Below are positions 6,127-6,825 of a DNA stretch of 6,825 nt, one piece after another. The position numbers and the translations under genes were made by a program. Position 1 is the first letter of the stretch, and each line of letters begins with the position of its first letter. Source of the DNA: Flavisolibacter sp. GTDB lineage: Bacteria > Bacteroidota > Bacteroidia > Chitinophagales > Chitinophagaceae. The stretch spans positions 1-6,825 of the forward strand of contig JAGIAB010000082.1 of the NCBI GenBank assembly GCA_017745135.1. The letters are read 5' to 3'. Under the pieces are notes generated by a model. It did no database searches. It saw only the letters and a list, made by a program, of their open reading frames with translations, and was not told the origin of the DNA.

Positions 6127-6147
6127 ATTGTTCAAATGATAGTAAAA

Positions 6148-6825
6148 TTATTCACTTACCACTTTTACACTTCTTTCAACAAACGCTGTAAGGTCAGCGC
6201 CTTTCAACAGGCCTTGTGATAATAAGGCCAAATCAAATGCCTGCTTTGCCAAGGCTACCCCGTGCTCACTATCAGATTGAAGAATTTTTGAAATGAGTTT
6301 GTGATTTCCATTGATGGCAACTTTATAAGTGTCAGGCAAAGAACCATAAAAGTTCATTCCTCCTCCCATTTTTGCCATGTCTTTCATGCGGCGCATCCAT
6401 TCTTCCATAGTGATGGTGACCGGTAACTCTTCTGACGATAAACTTTCCACCTCTACTTTCATATTTGGATTGCTGATGGCTTTCTCAAATACTTCCTTTA
6501 GCTGCTTGGTTTCTTCTTCGGTTAATTGATGTTTAGCGGCATCTTCTTTTTCAATCAGTTTGTCCAGTACATCTGCATCTACTCTTTTGAAAGAAACCTT
6601 ATCCAGTTTCATTTCCAGGTGCTGCATAAAATGATTGTCAATAGGAGTGTTCATCACCAAAACATCATATTCTCTCTTATTGGCTGATTGAACATAGGCA
6701 TGTTGCCTTTCCTCATCAATTGTATAGAGATAAATCGTTCTTCCGGTTTTGTCGGTTTGAGACTCTTTTACTTTGGCATTGTATTCATCCAAAGTGAAGT
6801 GTTCATTTTTTGTATTGGTCAGCAG
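6148..6825 (-). CDS. htpG: C-terminal part of molecular chaperone HtpG (Hsp90 family), N-terminus outside window
   Basis: HtpG is the bacterial cytoplasmic Hsp90, an ATP-dependent dimeric chaperone that helps remodel client proteins. Only the last 225 residues are here, covering part of the middle domain and the C-terminal dimerisation domain. The frame stays open to base 6825, so the ATPase domain lies beyond the right edge and the apparent TTG start near 6792 is internal. Family marks are FTLDEYNAKVKESQTDKTGR at the left of the fragment, YLYTIDEERQHAY, the YDVLVMNTPIDNHFMQHLE segment, the strongly conserved EEWMRRMKDMAKMGGGMNFYG, and a C-terminal helical stretch VALAKQAFDLALLSQGLLKGADLTAFVERS. 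This form of the C-terminus is typical of Bacteroidota HtpG. It is transcribed toward the + genes and shares their terminator. Confidence 0.95.
   Translation of the reverse strand: MLTNTKNEHFTLDEYNAKVKESQTDKTGRTIYLYTIDEERQHAYVQSANKREYDVLVMNTPIDNHFMQHLEMKLDKVSFKRVDADVLDKLIEKEDAAKHQLTEEETKQLKEVFEKAISNPNMKVEVESLSSEELPVTITMEEWMRRMKDMAKMGGGMNFYGSLPDTYKVAINGNHKLISKILQSDSEHGVALAKQAFDLALLSQGLLKGADLTAFVERSVKVVSE

Overview
The window looks like a piece of a Bacteroidota chromosome, most likely from the Chitinophagaceae or a near relative. The support is indirect. The genome is moderately AT-rich. Leaders are A-rich with almost no Shine-Dalgarno sequence. There are weak -7 elements of the TAnnTTTG type. 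The LemA, TPM and HtpG proteins also have the flavour of this phylum. No tRNA, rRNA, CRISPR array, transposase or phage gene is visible.

Layout from left to right. (1) The C-terminal part of a DctA-type dicarboxylate/cation symporter runs off the left edge (+). (2) A gene-poor stretch of about 510 bases (645-1157) holds a CAC-rich imperfect inverted repeat of a kind I recognise as dispersed between genes in many bacteria. It also holds unexplained sequence and the probable gap promoter. (3) A lower-glycolysis pair follows: gap (NAD-type GAPDH) and pgk (phosphoglycerate kinase). A good intrinsic terminator with a GAAA loop lies between them and a second hairpin follows pgk. (4) A compact + strand cluster follows: lemA, a small soluble TPM-domain protein, a secreted and membrane-anchored TPM-domain protein with a Gly-rich tail, and a 75-residue unknown. 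The lemA and first TPM genes overlap by one base, and the other gaps are 3 and 10 bases. (5) An isolated 84-residue unknown protein (+) ends at a bidirectional terminator. It faces the C-terminal part of htpG (Hsp90 chaperone), which is on the minus strand and runs off the right edge.

How the genes work together. GAPDH and PGK catalyse consecutive steps, glyceraldehyde-3-phosphate to 1,3-bisphosphoglycerate to 3-phosphoglycerate with ATP formation. The LemA/TPM cluster is a recurrent envelope-associated pairing whose biochemical role is poorly understood. Its tight spacing suggests one transcript and translational coupling.

I do not see a clearly new system. The items most worth a second look are the LemA-TPM-TPM-unknown operon, the repeat-bearing leader upstream of gap, and the terminator splitting gap from pgk.
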